Assembly: GCA_900230115.1 (NCBI GenBank)
Contig: LT907983.1
Span: 4,324,774-4,388,773 of the forward strand
Source of the DNA: Spirosomataceae bacterium TFI 002
GTDB lineage: Bacteria; Bacteroidota; Bacteroidia; Cytophagales; Spirosomataceae
DNA length: 64,000 bases
Reading direction: 5' to 3'
The position numbers and the translations under genes are program-made. Position 1 is the stretch's first letter. Each line of letters starts with the position of its first letter. Under the pieces are notes generated by a model. It worked only from the letters and a program-made list of their open reading frames with translations, searched no databases and was not told the origin of the DNA. Positions 15,509 through 24,339 of this stretch are shown one piece after another.

Positions 15509-16723
15509 CTACAACTTCAAACTAGCCTCGTACAAAACCTCATTCTCAAAACTATCCAAGTAAACTTGTGTGATGGCCTCTGTCTTGTGGCCCATCATAT
15601 TTGAAATAACGGAAGTTGATTGTCCTAATCGCTTCAAAGTTGTAGCGAAACTATGGCGTGCTACGTAGGTAGAAAGAGGAGTCTTTATATTTGCTTTAAC
15701 TGCTAATACTTTAAGATTGTCATTGACAACCTTACTCATTTTGGCTATTTTGTTTGCTATTGTTTTAGGTTGGATATGAACTTCGGTATCTAATATAGGG
15801 AAGAGGTAATCTTCATTTTCTTTGTCTTTGACATATCTTTCAAAAATCTTCACGGCTTGAGGTACCAATTGAATATTCATTAGTTTTTTGGACTTACTCC
15901 TGAAATAGGAGAGGAACAACTTTTCTTCTTGAATATGAATCTGTGATACTTTAATCTTTGCAAAATCCATGAAGTTTATCCCAGAGCAATAGTAGCTAAA
16001 CATGAAATAGTCTTGGGCTAGCTTTTCATTATCATTTTCTGTTTTTACGGCCTCTAGGTTTTTAACGTCTCGTTGGCTAATAGCTCTTTTAACAGTTTCG
16101 TTCTTTAAGTGAGAAATAGAGTAACTATTGAATGGGTTTTTGTCTTTTATTAAGAATCCATCAACGATTGCTTTGTTTATGGTAGATCGTAGCGTACGAA
16201 AGTATACACTCATTGTATTGGGTTTCCATCCAAGTACACAAAAATGTTGTTCGAGCTTCTTGAGGAAAGAAGGAGTAATACTCGAAATACTCACATCTTT
16301 CTTGTCTAGATAGGTTTTGAGGACTCTTTTGAGGTCTTTGTACACTTTTGCATTTCCAATTCTACCAGCAGCTTCTAAATCAACAATAATTGTATCGAGG
16401 TAATTATATATGGTTATTGTTTCTCGTTTGTTAGTGATGTGTTTTTGAATCTCATCCAAGGTCTTATGTTGATCGTCCAGTTCTAGGGCGAAAAGTTTCT
16501 TAGTAGCTTCTGACTTTTTATGTTCTATCAGAATCGTAAGTTCTTTAAATTGGGGATGCTTTCGTTTGGGTAGGGACTTTGCTTTATCCCAATGATCAAG
16601 TAAACAAGAATGTCCTATAGAAGAGTATTTTGTTTTCCGATCTTTAGTGATCCTGAGCATAATCGGATGCTCTCCATTTTTTAGCGTTTTTGAAGTAAAA
16701 AGAACTACTTTTATTGATGCCAT
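15509..16723 (-). CDS. Tyrosine recombinase (integrase) of element 1
   Basis: 404 residues with the layout of Bacteroidota site-specific integrases. An N-terminal arm-DNA-binding strand set (1-90) precedes a helical core-binding domain (about 110-205) and a catalytic domain. Near the C-terminus are TYVARHSFATTL, then MMGHKTEAITQVYLDSF, which hold the conserved Arg, His and the nucleophilic Tyr. The first catalytic Arg region reads YYCSGINFMDFAKI, without an obvious Arg, a variation I cannot assess here. The gene starts about 150 bp from the tRNA-Arg fragment and reads into the element. Two GTTTAAAC palindromes precede its start. Confidence 0.9.
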   Translation of the reverse strand: MASIKVVLFTSKTLKNGEHPIMLRITKDRKTKYSSIGHSCLLDHWDKAKSLPKRKHPQFKELTILIEHKKSEATKKLFALELDDQHKTLDEIQKHITNKRETITIYNYLDTIIVDLEAAGRIGNAKVYKDLKRVLKTYLDKKDVSISSITPSFLKKLEQHFCVLGWKPNTMSVYFRTLRSTINKAIVDGFLIKDKNPFNSYSISHLKNETVKRAISQRDVKNLEAVKTENDNEKLAQDYFMFSYYCSGINFMDFAKIKVSQIHIQEEKLFLSYFRSKSKKLMNIQLVPQAVKIFERYVKDKENEDYLFPILDTEVHIQPKTIANKIAKMSKVVNDNLKVLAVKANIKTPLSTYVARHSFATTLKRLGQSTSVISNMMGHKTEAITQVYLDSFENEVLYEASLKL

Positions 16724-16745
16724 TATAGTGGATTTAAAATTCTCG

Positions 16746-16764
16746 GTTTAAACATAGTTTAAAC
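16746..16764. repeat. Two GTTTAAAC palindromes upstream of integrase
   Basis: GTTTAAAC at 16746-16753 and 16757-16764, starts 11 bp apart, 23 bp before the integrase start codon. Probable integrase or repressor binding sites. Confidence 0.5.
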
Positions 16765-16876
16765 AAATGTACTAAAAAGCTATAAATTTAAGCAAGTGAT
16801 ATAAAAAGTAAATTTCATAAAACATTGATAATAAAGTTATTGACAAATATTGGCAAGTTATGGCAAATGAAATTTA

Positions 16877-16923
16877 TCTGCCTTCTAAGCAGACGGTCGC
16901 ACGTTCGAATCGTGCTGGGATCA
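16877..16923 (+). other. att site: 3' half of tRNA-Arg(UCU)
   Basis: Anticodon stem TCTGC/GCAGA encloses the loop CTTCTAA (anticodon TCT, positions 16884-16886). A T-arm GCACG-TTCGAAT-CGTGC and the 3' acceptor strand follow. The bases upstream do not form a D-arm or acceptor 5' strand, so this is only the 3' half, not a working tRNA. Such fragments are left when an element integrates at the anticodon/T-arm region and supplies a new 3' half at its other end. Confidence 0.88.
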
Positions 16924-16931
16924 CAATTTTT

Positions 16932-16970
16932 AAAGCCTCATAGTCAATAGATTGTGAGGCTTTCTATTTT
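16932..16970 (+). terminator. Terminator behind the tRNA-Arg remnant
   Basis: AAAGCCTCA (16932-16940), a 14-nt loop and TGAGGCTTT (16955-16963), then a T-rich run. Probably the original terminator of the tRNA gene. Confidence 0.75.
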
Positions 16971-17054
16971 TATGCTGTTTAGTTCTTCTGATTTGATTAG
17001 TTTTTTAGAATAGATCCTGAGTTTCAAATATTTAAAAACTCTTCTATTTTTTGT

Positions 17055-18953
17055 TCAACGTAACAGGAAAACCTTACCAGATTTCATCATGGTGTCTAGC
17101 TTGAGGTGGTAGATGTATTCGCCGTAGGGGAGAGGCTTGCCTCTATAGTTACCATCCCATTGTTTAGAAGGTGAGTCAGTTTCAAAAACTGTTTCACCCC
17201 ATCGGTTGTATATGCTTAATAAGTAAGTGGAAGTATGAGATGTATTTAAATTGAAAATCTCCCATGTGGGATTATGTGAATCACTATTTGGCGTAAAAGC
17301 AGATGGCATAAAAACTGCTGTACTCGAAGCCCCACCACAAGATGGTCCAAAGACTACTTCATACTTATCCGACGTACTTGAGCAGTTGTTTTCTGAAACT
17401 TGTATTTGGTAGTTTCCAATTTCGTCAATAGTCAATGATGCTATATTTTGTCCAACTAATGCAACTCCATCTTTTAACCATTGATATGTCCAATTTGCAT
17501 TTCCAGCGTTGGTGATTACCAAATTTTCACCTGGGCAATACATGAACTGGCTGGTTGGATTAATAACTTGCGGAGCGTCTCTGAAATTGAGTATTAAAGG
17601 AACAGGGGAAGCAGAATTAGCACAATTATCGATTTCTTCAAGACTGAGGGTGTAAACTCCTGGGTCAGTAACCTCAACAATTAAATCGTCGGAAAAGAGA
17701 ACTCCGTCTTTCTTCCAAGCTAATGTCCCATTACTGTTCGAAGCTTTCAGCTCAACAGTGTCACCTTGGCAAGGTAGTAGATCGTCAATTTCAATATATG
17801 GTATTGCAGCGGCTTCAAGGTTCAGAACACTGACTGAATCTGATGAGGAAGTTTTAGCACAACTATTCTTAGCTGCTTTGGTAACTGTGTAGTTACCGCT
17901 TTCTGTAATATCTAATTCAAAGCTTTTTCCAACAACTGCCTCATCTTTAAACCAAGTGTAATTATAGTCTGGGAGGTAGTCGGCTTCGAGTTTCATACTT
18001 TCGCCCTGGCATAAAAAGACTTTACCCGAAATTGCCATAGAATTGCTACTAATAAATGGTGGATTAGGTGGTTCATTTTTGCAATCAACCACACTGATGG
18101 CATATTCTCTTCTGAACAAACCAAGTAATTCTGTACCTCTATACACTTCACATCTCATCCCAAAGGTATACTTTCCAGTTGTGACCGGATGACCGCTTAT
18201 TTTTCCTGTGTTTTCATTTATCGTTAAGGTAGGACTTCCATCAAAAACATGGTTCTCACTAAAACCTGCCTTCCAAGAAACGGATGGGTAATTTAAATCA
18301 TCGGAAAGAGGTCTGGTAGGAGAATTGCCGGTGGTATAGCCCAATAAAGGTGTGTCTAAATAATATTTATGGGTCAGCCCTAGTTCTGGCTTACCTCCAA
18401 AGTTTGACTCGAAGCTTTCGTCTACGCAGTACACTTGAAAGTCAATTAATGGAAAAGGTTTAACACTAAAATCTGGATTACTTGCCAAGTTTGGGAATTC
18501 AGCGTAGTGAACTAGGCCAAGGGTAAAAGGATTAGCAATATTATCAATTTCAAGATCACGACAACATTCGTCATATTTCATAAAGTAACCCTGAGGATCA
18601 TTATAAATATTGGGATCAAGAAAAAGGTCGGCATAATAAATACCAGCCCATTGATCTAATCCAAGACTATCGGCACAAGCTTTATTAGAATGATTCAATT
18701 CTTCTACACTCCGAAGAGGAAGCTTAAGGCGATCCATCAATGTATGGTCACTTTTTTTAAAGATTCGTATAAAATACTCACTATAAGCCCAATATCTTGG
18801 AATGACTTTTCCATTGGTATAGTTTATCATTCCAAGACGGTAATTATTCCCGTTTGAATTTATTCTTTTTATTGATAAGTCACCGCCCAAAATTTGTGAA
18901 AAGCACGGCACGCTTACTATCAAGAAAAGATATAATAGAAGTTTTTTCAACAA
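17055..18953 (-). CDS. Secreted multi-domain protein with T9SS type B sorting domain
   Basis: 632 residues. A Sec signal peptide covers about 1-19 (hydrophobic, ending CFSQ). After a beta-rich N-terminal region come Ig/PKD-like modules: a repeated pattern of ...YTWFKDEAVVGKSFELDI, LAWKKDGVLFSDDLIVEV and YQWLKDGVALVGQNIASL, each with a preceding CxGE/CxGD-type strand. The last 80 residues (from MPSAFTPNSDS) form the gliding-motility-associated sorting domain, exported by the type IX system to the cell surface. The many Cys pairs suggest disulfides. Likely an adhesin or surface protein; ligand unknown. It lies just outside the tRNA-Arg scar, and a broken copy of its end lies on the other side. 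Confidence 0.85.
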   Translation of the reverse strand: MLKKLLLYLFLIVSVPCFSQILGGDLSIKRINSNGNNYRLGMINYTNGKVIPRYWAYSEYFIRIFKKSDHTLMDRLKLPLRSVEELNHSNKACADSLGLDQWAGIYYADLFLDPNIYNDPQGYFMKYDECCRDLEIDNIANPFTLGLVHYAEFPNLASNPDFSVKPFPLIDFQVYCVDESFESNFGGKPELGLTHKYYLDTPLLGYTTGNSPTRPLSDDLNYPSVSWKAGFSENHVFDGSPTLTINENTGKISGHPVTTGKYTFGMRCEVYRGTELLGLFRREYAISVVDCKNEPPNPPFISSNSMAISGKVFLCQGESMKLEADYLPDYNYTWFKDEAVVGKSFELDITESGNYTVTKAAKNSCAKTSSSDSVSVLNLEAAAIPYIEIDDLLPCQGDTVELKASNSNGTLAWKKDGVLFSDDLIVEVTDPGVYTLSLEEIDNCANSASPVPLILNFRDAPQVINPTSQFMYCPGENLVITNAGNANWTYQWLKDGVALVGQNIASLTIDEIGNYQIQVSENNCSSTSDKYEVVFGPSCGGASSTAVFMPSAFTPNSDSHNPTWEIFNLNTSHTSTYLLSIYNRWGETVFETDSPSKQWDGNYRGKPLPYGEYIYHLKLDTMMKSGKVFLLR

Positions 18954-19363
18954 AGTTAACCTAGTAAAGAAGTGTTGGACTGAGATATAAGTGCTGATTC
19001 AGTAGTATCAAAAAATATACCGAAGTATAATTTCTTAATGAAATCTAAATTTATTTGAAGACTAAATCGTATTCAATTTAAATTTTAATGTTCGAATGGA
19101 TTTCTATTGATCCTCAAAATCATACTTTACATGGCGTGGAAGTATGCCCCAAGACTGCTATGGGCTTTGGTGAATTATCAATTATTGTTGTAGGTTAGAG
19201 GTGCCATATTGGATTTAATAATCATTACGTATGGTAGCCCTATATTTACTATTATTCTTGGTTGGGACTTAATATAGAATTTGCCTTAAAGTTTTGCTCT
19301 CAGTTTTGTGATGTACACTTTTGGTCATTTCTTTTAATATAAGAAGTTAAGTAATAAGGATTC
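18954..19363. other. Intergenic region without recognised features
   Basis: About 410 bp, AT-rich, between the T9SS gene and the cytochrome-fused dehydrogenase-like gene. I see no ORF with recognisable content, no clear hairpin with a T-tract and no strong repeat. Confidence 0.6.
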
Positions 19364-21610
19364 TTATTTTTCAAAGACCTTTTCTAATAATTCCTTTTCA
19401 CTATATAGTCCGTCTTTTGGCTTATCGTTTCTTAACTTATTGACCTCATTTGCAGAAATTCTCTTCCCTTCTTTAGCAAATGCATTTTGAAGAAATTGTA
19501 CAATGTCTACAATGTCGTTGTCGCTGATATCTGGATTATTTAATAATGCTGGCATATCATTATTTAGCTCATAAAGTTGGCCATTGACGTGAATAGGGCC
19601 ACTCAATCCATGAAGAATTATTGATGCGAGACGATGAATAGAACCATCTATATATTCTGAACCTTTCAGTGGGGGAGCCAAGTCCGTGATACCGGAACCG
19701 TCAGCTCCATGGCAAGCACCACATATTGTTCTGTAAAGCTTGAGACCATTTGTTCTATTGTCATCTTTTCTTGTTTCTACTACAAAAATTGAGTTCATTT
19801 CATTTGCGTCCTTATTTTTCAATGCCTCTTTAATGTATTTTTGGATTAGAGCACCGTTTTCGTAATTGTCAATAAACTGTTGTTCTTTGCCCTCCAAACT
19901 ACTAACAACGGCTTCTTGTATGACTTTATCTTTAGGATACCTATTTGATATTTGAGCCAAAACGTTTAGAAATTGATTTGGATTACTTTCGACCCAAGGA
20001 TTTAATGAAATAGCAAGGTATAAATCTGTAACTTTATTGTCTTTCGCCAGAATTCCAGCACTTAGAGTTGCCATTGCTGAGGCATTTTCTTTCGTGTTGA
20101 ATTGTTCTAGTAGTCTTAAAGCATGAGCTTGAGTTTCTACATTTTGGTTGGAGGTCAATATTTCATTTAAGCCTTCAAAAGAGAGTAAATTAAGCCCTTC
20201 CAACACGTATAATGCATGTACCGAAGTCGAAAACTTGTTATCAGTTTTGCTTAATTCCCATAATTCAGCTTTCACTGACTTGGCTTTTTTCTGAATAAGG
20301 AGTTGTTGAGCTCGATCTCTTATCCAGCCATTTGGACTCTTAAGCATTGCGACAAGCTCTTTTGGTTTAGCTTTTGAAAGGTTAGTGATTTGATCTAAAG
20401 CCTTGTTTTGAGCAACAACTTTTAATATCCTACCTTGATGCATAAGCGTATCTAGCTGCCTCTCACCAAGTAGCTTAGTCAAATACTGTGAAATAAACGC
20501 CTTATGTTGAATAATACCACGATGCATATCTACAATGTACATTGCACCATCGGGACCATTAAATAGATTTACTGGCCTAAAACCTTCATCCGTGGAGGCG
20601 ATGAACTCTTTGTCGTCCCAAGCCTGCGTTGCTTTTACTTCTGTACCTTCAAAAGCTAGCAAATTACGCTTGATTAAGTTTGCTTCTGGAATACATACAA
20701 ATGCATTTTGATCGTATGAGTCTGGAAAATTACCACCTCTATAGACCAATGGCCCACACGCAGCGGTTACATTTGTAAGAAAACCTTTTTCATCGAGAAC
20801 GCCTTTTTGGTATCCTCTATTTACTGCAGTTGCGTGAAGCGGGTAAACTTTTTGATTTCGAGTGAGAGTTTGATTTGTGGAATATCTTGGTTTATAATAT
20901 TGATTACGAATAACGGTATTTGGTAAAACGTGATCGCCTTGTATTTGCGTTGAATTGTTGTTTACATAAAGTCGCCCAAAGTTATCTTTGGTAATTCCCC
21001 ATTGACCTCTATATGAAGTAGGTTCTTTGAGCCACTTTTTACCTACAAGTCTATATCTAAAATGAGTATTGGCATTATAAATCCAGTTGTCAATATTCAT
21101 CATGAGACCATTAGGCTGATGTTCCACATTTCCACCATCGGCATAAATGGGATCTACGAGAGTTTTTTTACCTGGCTTATCGTTTTTAATTGTCACAAAA
21201 TATAAAGCAGGGCCGTCCGTATATAACAAGCCTCCATATACATGTGCGATAGCACGAGGTAGGACAAGCCCATCCATAAATACCTTTGTATGGTCTATGC
21301 GACCGTCCTTGTCTCTATCTTCAAGAATTGTGATTCGGCCATTTGGTTCTTCTTCACCAATACCCTCTATGTTTGGCATGTATCCTCTCATTTCTACGAC
21401 CCACATTCGACCTTCATTATCGAAGTCCATCGTAACAGGGGCTTCTATATGGGGATTTGCAGCTATTAAGCTTAGTTCAAAGCCATCCTCAACATGATAA
21501 TCTTCAAGAGAGATTTCTGGTTCGGTGTAGAAAACTGTGTGAATAAATGAAAAGAAAGAAAATAGGAATAGTATAGCGAGAAGTTTTTTTCCAATATTTA
21601 GGACATTCAT
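19364..21610 (-). CDS. PVC-type membrane-bound dehydrogenase with C-terminal cytochrome c
   Basis: 748 residues. An N-terminal hydrophobic signal/anchor spans about 10-28. A beta-propeller of the glucose/sorbosone-dehydrogenase type follows (about 35-395: DGFELSLIAANPHIEAPVTM, DNEGRMWVVEMRGY). Next is a helical HEAT-like stretch (about 410-590), and then a cytochrome c domain with CGACH (630-634) and a probable distal Met at about 686. This architecture is the 'PVC-type heme-binding' dehydrogenase family common in Planctomycetes and Cytophagales. It works in the periplasm passing electrons to the respiratory chain; the substrate is unknown, probably a sugar or alcohol. No operon partner is close. 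Confidence 0.8.
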   Translation of the reverse strand: MNVLNIGKKLLAILFLFSFFSFIHTVFYTEPEISLEDYHVEDGFELSLIAANPHIEAPVTMDFDNEGRMWVVEMRGYMPNIEGIGEEEPNGRITILEDRDKDGRIDHTKVFMDGLVLPRAIAHVYGGLLYTDGPALYFVTIKNDKPGKKTLVDPIYADGGNVEHQPNGLMMNIDNWIYNANTHFRYRLVGKKWLKEPTSYRGQWGITKDNFGRLYVNNNSTQIQGDHVLPNTVIRNQYYKPRYSTNQTLTRNQKVYPLHATAVNRGYQKGVLDEKGFLTNVTAACGPLVYRGGNFPDSYDQNAFVCIPEANLIKRNLLAFEGTEVKATQAWDDKEFIASTDEGFRPVNLFNGPDGAMYIVDMHRGIIQHKAFISQYLTKLLGERQLDTLMHQGRILKVVAQNKALDQITNLSKAKPKELVAMLKSPNGWIRDRAQQLLIQKKAKSVKAELWELSKTDNKFSTSVHALYVLEGLNLLSFEGLNEILTSNQNVETQAHALRLLEQFNTKENASAMATLSAGILAKDNKVTDLYLAISLNPWVESNPNQFLNVLAQISNRYPKDKVIQEAVVSSLEGKEQQFIDNYENGALIQKYIKEALKNKDANEMNSIFVVETRKDDNRTNGLKLYRTICGACHGADGSGITDLAPPLKGSEYIDGSIHRLASIILHGLSGPIHVNGQLYELNNDMPALLNNPDISDNDIVDIVQFLQNAFAKEGKRISANEVNKLRNDKPKDGLYSEKELLEKVFEK

Positions 21611-21930
21611 AGAAAGTAGAGAGGCATTATTTGATACAATTAGCGTAAAGATAGACCTAGATTTTGACCGAAATTTCGCTTTTTTTGATAAAAAGTCGTA
21701 GTTAATCGACTTTTCGGTGTTTAACGTTGCTTTTTATTAGTATAACTTCGACAAAGCTAATATTATTATAATTCGACTTACACGGCATCGATATTTACAA
21801 AGTCTGAATTTGAAATTTACCTGAAATTGATAAATACCAAAGATTAAATTTGGGGCCCTTATCCTGCTATCCGCTATATCTTTTATTCGTTCCTCATAAA
21901 AGGATGCCGCTTCTATCAGGGGGCCGAGGT
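21611..21930. other. Intergenic region without recognised features
   Basis: 320 bp between two minus-strand genes. It should contain the promoter of the cytochrome-fused dehydrogenase gene. Nothing else is recognised. Confidence 0.5.
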
Positions 21931-22935
21931 TTAGGCTTGAAGTGCTTGTTGAAGTAAACTGAAAGAATGGAGCTTTTTGTCGAAGTCATAAATATGAGTT
22001 GCAACCATTAATTCATCCAGCTCATAATCTTCAATAAATTTACCAAGTGTATTTTTGATAGTTGAAGGGCTGCCATAAAATGAACAGGCCAACATGCTGT
22101 CAACTATATTCTTGATTTCAGGAACATGATAGGCTGCAGGAACTTCAGTATACTCGGTAAGAGGAGATCGATTATTAGTAATGATGCCTACAAACAATGC
22201 AATCAAGGTATTAAGTAGGTTCTGTCCTTCGGCATCTGTATCAGCGGCAAGTACATTTACACATGCCATTACATATGGTTTATCCAGAACTGCAGAAGGT
22301 TTAAAATTCTTGCGGTAGATTGTAATAGCAGCTTGGAATTGTGCTGGGGCAAAATGTGAAGCAAATGCATACGGTAAACCCAATTTGGCTGCTAGGTGAG
22401 CACTATCGGTACTCGATCCTAAAATCCATAAAGGCACTTCCAAACCTTCTGCTGGAAAAGCTCTTACTTTGGCTGTGCTATTTTCTTTGCTAAAATATTG
22501 TTGAAGTTGACGCACATCTGCTGGGAATGAATGGGCTGTTTCTTGGTTTCTTCGCAAAGCCATTGCAGTGAGTTGGTCGGAGCCAGGAGCTCTTCCAAGT
22601 CCTAAGTCTATTCTTCCAGGATAAAGGGTCTCTAAAGTGCCAAACTGTTCTGCGATCACTAATGGGCTATGATTTGGCAACATAATACCACCTGACCCCA
22701 CTCTTATTGTTTTTGTATGACTTGCAACATGACTGATCAAGAGCGAAGTGGCGGAGCTGGCAATATTTTCCATATTGTGGTGCTCAGCCATCCAAATTCT
22801 ATTGTAGCCTAACTTTTCAGCATGTTCTGCAATAGCAGCTGTATTATCTAAAGCTTGCCTATAAGTCCCTCCTTTTACTACTGGTGCTAGTTCTAGAATT
22901 GATAATGGAATCTTAGATGTAATATTATTCTGCAT
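21931..22935 (-). CDS. LLM-class flavin-dependent oxidoreductase
   Basis: 334 residues, full length for the luciferase-like monooxygenase family. Visible features: [17 protein letters not shown] near the start, [12 protein letters not shown] (45-56) typical of the LLM barrel, [26 protein letters not shown] in two strands, and [14 protein letters not shown]. These place it in the subgroup that lacks a luciferase activity and is annotated only as flavin oxidoreductase. The substrate cannot be inferred. It stands alone, with more than 200 bp on both sides. Confidence 0.88.
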   Translation of the reverse strand: MQNNITSKIPLSILELAPVVKGGTYRQALDNTAAIAEHAEKLGYNRIWMAEHHNMENIASSATSLLISHVASHTKTIRVGSGGIMLPNHSPLVIAEQFGTLETLYPGRIDLGLGRAPGSDQLTAMALRRNQETAHSFPADVRQLQQYFSKENSTAKVRAFPAEGLEVPLWILGSSTDSAHLAAKLGLPYAFASHFAPAQFQAAITIYRKNFKPSAVLDKPYVMACVNVLAADTDAEGQNLLNTLIALFVGIITNNRSPLTEYTEVPAAYHVPEIKNIVDSMLACSFYGSPSTIKNTLGKFIEDYELDELMVATHIYDFDKKLHSFSLLQQALQA

Positions 22936-23160
22936 CTAATCTTAACCTCATTGCTGCTATTTAAGTTTCCATATTTGACAAGACGCATTTCATTCACAAT
23001 TTTATTTTAACGGAGTTATTTCGCCCCAAAATGGAAGAAATTCAATTATTTCAATACCCTCTAAATCTTTAAGCTAAATCACTTAATTATAATTGTTGCA
23101 TTGCTAGTATTGAGAAACCTAAAGGGTGTTGCTAATACTTTTGTTTTATAAAAAAAGCTG

Positions 23161-24312
23161 TTAGATTTTTTCCTTGATAAGCTTTATGCTATTTTCCTCC
23201 GTTTCAAATGCTATAATGACTTGGTCTTTTACTAACAAAGCACTTGCGTTTATTGCCTGTCCGTCAGACTTTATCCAATGTTTTTCGGAAATGCCTTTGT
23301 CTGAAACTACTGAATAAGCAATCATTGGTTTATTGATTTCTTCATTCATCTCCTGCCAATAAAACAATGCTTTTTTAGGGCCTGCAGTTACTTTCGAGTT
23401 TTGAGCTGAACTCTCAGTAAGTATTACGAGTTTTTCGCCATTTTCTTTTACAAGTCTTATTCCGGGCTCATTGTCTCCTGCGGAATACCAAGTAATTAAA
23501 TTTTGATTTCCCATACTTGCGGAAACAGAACCATTGTGGGGGCAACCTTTTATGGACCAATTGTCAGGGTAGAGTATTTTGGAGTCCGAAAAAGTCTTTC
23601 CGTTGTCTTTGGATACCTTATGCCCTATATCACGAATATCATCATTGTTATCTCTATAGTAGATGTTAAGATTGTCGCTGTTGTCCACAAGCAAACTAAT
23701 GTTACAGCAGTCACATACTACAGCATCAATCAATTGTTCATTTTGGAATTTGCCATTTTTTGTGATCGCTATTCTTAGGTCGCGTTCTTCTCTTTTCTTG
23801 CTATTTTTGACATCTTTAAGATAGGCAACTGCGATTTCATCATTCGATAAGACAATTGCATCATGGAAGCCACGTAATCCAGGAGAGTCGTCGTTGTCAA
23901 CAGATTTAGGTTCAGACCAAGTTTTGCCTTTATAGGTAGAGGTTGTAAAAGCAAGGAAGCCGCCTCTGCCACCTCCTGGTTTGGCATCAGGATTATATCT
24001 TAAAACAGCTGTCAATGTCCCGTCTTTTTTGGTAAGTAATTTTGCAGGCATAAGTCTGCTACTACCCACCCCATATCCACTTACGATTACCTTTTTTGAA
24101 TTAAAGTTTTGAGTGTCTTCATCGGCAAAGCTCATGCAAAACGAAACCATTCCTTCTTTATCTTTTTCTATCCAAGTTATGAATAGTTGACCATCTGGAG
24201 TTTGAGCCAAAGTAGGATAAGAATATTGTAACGAAGGGTCTTGATATAAGTTTTGAGCCAAAATTGGCTGAATTGTAAAAATGATTAGTAGTAATATAAG
24301 GACATTTTTCAT
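23161..24312 (-). CDS. Secreted sialidase-fold (BNR-repeat) protein
   Basis: 383 residues with a signal peptide (1-19, ending ILAQ). It has several Asp-box-like turns (S-x-D-x-G-x-T-F): STYKGKTWSEP and SKDNGKTFSDS are the clearest, giving a six-bladed propeller as in exo-alpha-sialidases. An unusual Cys cluster VVCDCCNISL lies at about 199-208. The catalytic Arg triad and Tyr/Glu pair of true sialidases cannot be confirmed by eye, so sialidase activity is not claimed. Located 27 bp downstream of the esterase-GDSL gene on the same strand, so a two-gene operon is likely. Confidence 0.7.
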   Translation of the reverse strand: MKNVLILLLIIFTIQPILAQNLYQDPSLQYSYPTLAQTPDGQLFITWIEKDKEGMVSFCMSFADEDTQNFNSKKVIVSGYGVGSSRLMPAKLLTKKDGTLTAVLRYNPDAKPGGGRGGFLAFTTSTYKGKTWSEPKSVDNDDSPGLRGFHDAIVLSNDEIAVAYLKDVKNSKKREERDLRIAITKNGKFQNEQLIDAVVCDCCNISLLVDNSDNLNIYYRDNNDDIRDIGHKVSKDNGKTFSDSKILYPDNWSIKGCPHNGSVSASMGNQNLITWYSAGDNEPGIRLVKENGEKLVILTESSAQNSKVTAGPKKALFYWQEMNEEINKPMIAYSVVSDKGISEKHWIKSDGQAINASALLVKDQVIIAFETEENSIKLIKEKI

Positions 24313-24339
24313 GTAAGATTGAATTAGTTTTTTTACAAG

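Larger units (their letters stand above)
1..16923. mobile_element. Putative tRNA-Arg-integrated element carrying the CRISPR-Cas system (left end outside window)
   Basis: Seen: a tyrosine integrase (15509-16723) lies about 150 bp from a 47-bp 3' half of tRNA-Arg(UCU) at 16877-16923. Such a fragment is the usual scar of integration into the 3' end of a tRNA gene. The fragment reads rightward, so the element should lie to its left and an intact tRNA-Arg on the plus strand should mark the other end. No such tRNA is visible in 1-16876, so the left boundary is outside the window or lost. Small accessory genes and phased repeats at 13508-15090 fit an element end. Inference: the CRISPR-Cas genes are cargo. 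Alternative: the element is short and covers only about 13.5-16.9 kb. Confidence 0.4.

Noticed and set aside
16877-16923. Functional tRNA-Arg gene
   Set aside because: The 5' acceptor strand and D-arm are missing, so it is only a 3' fragment.
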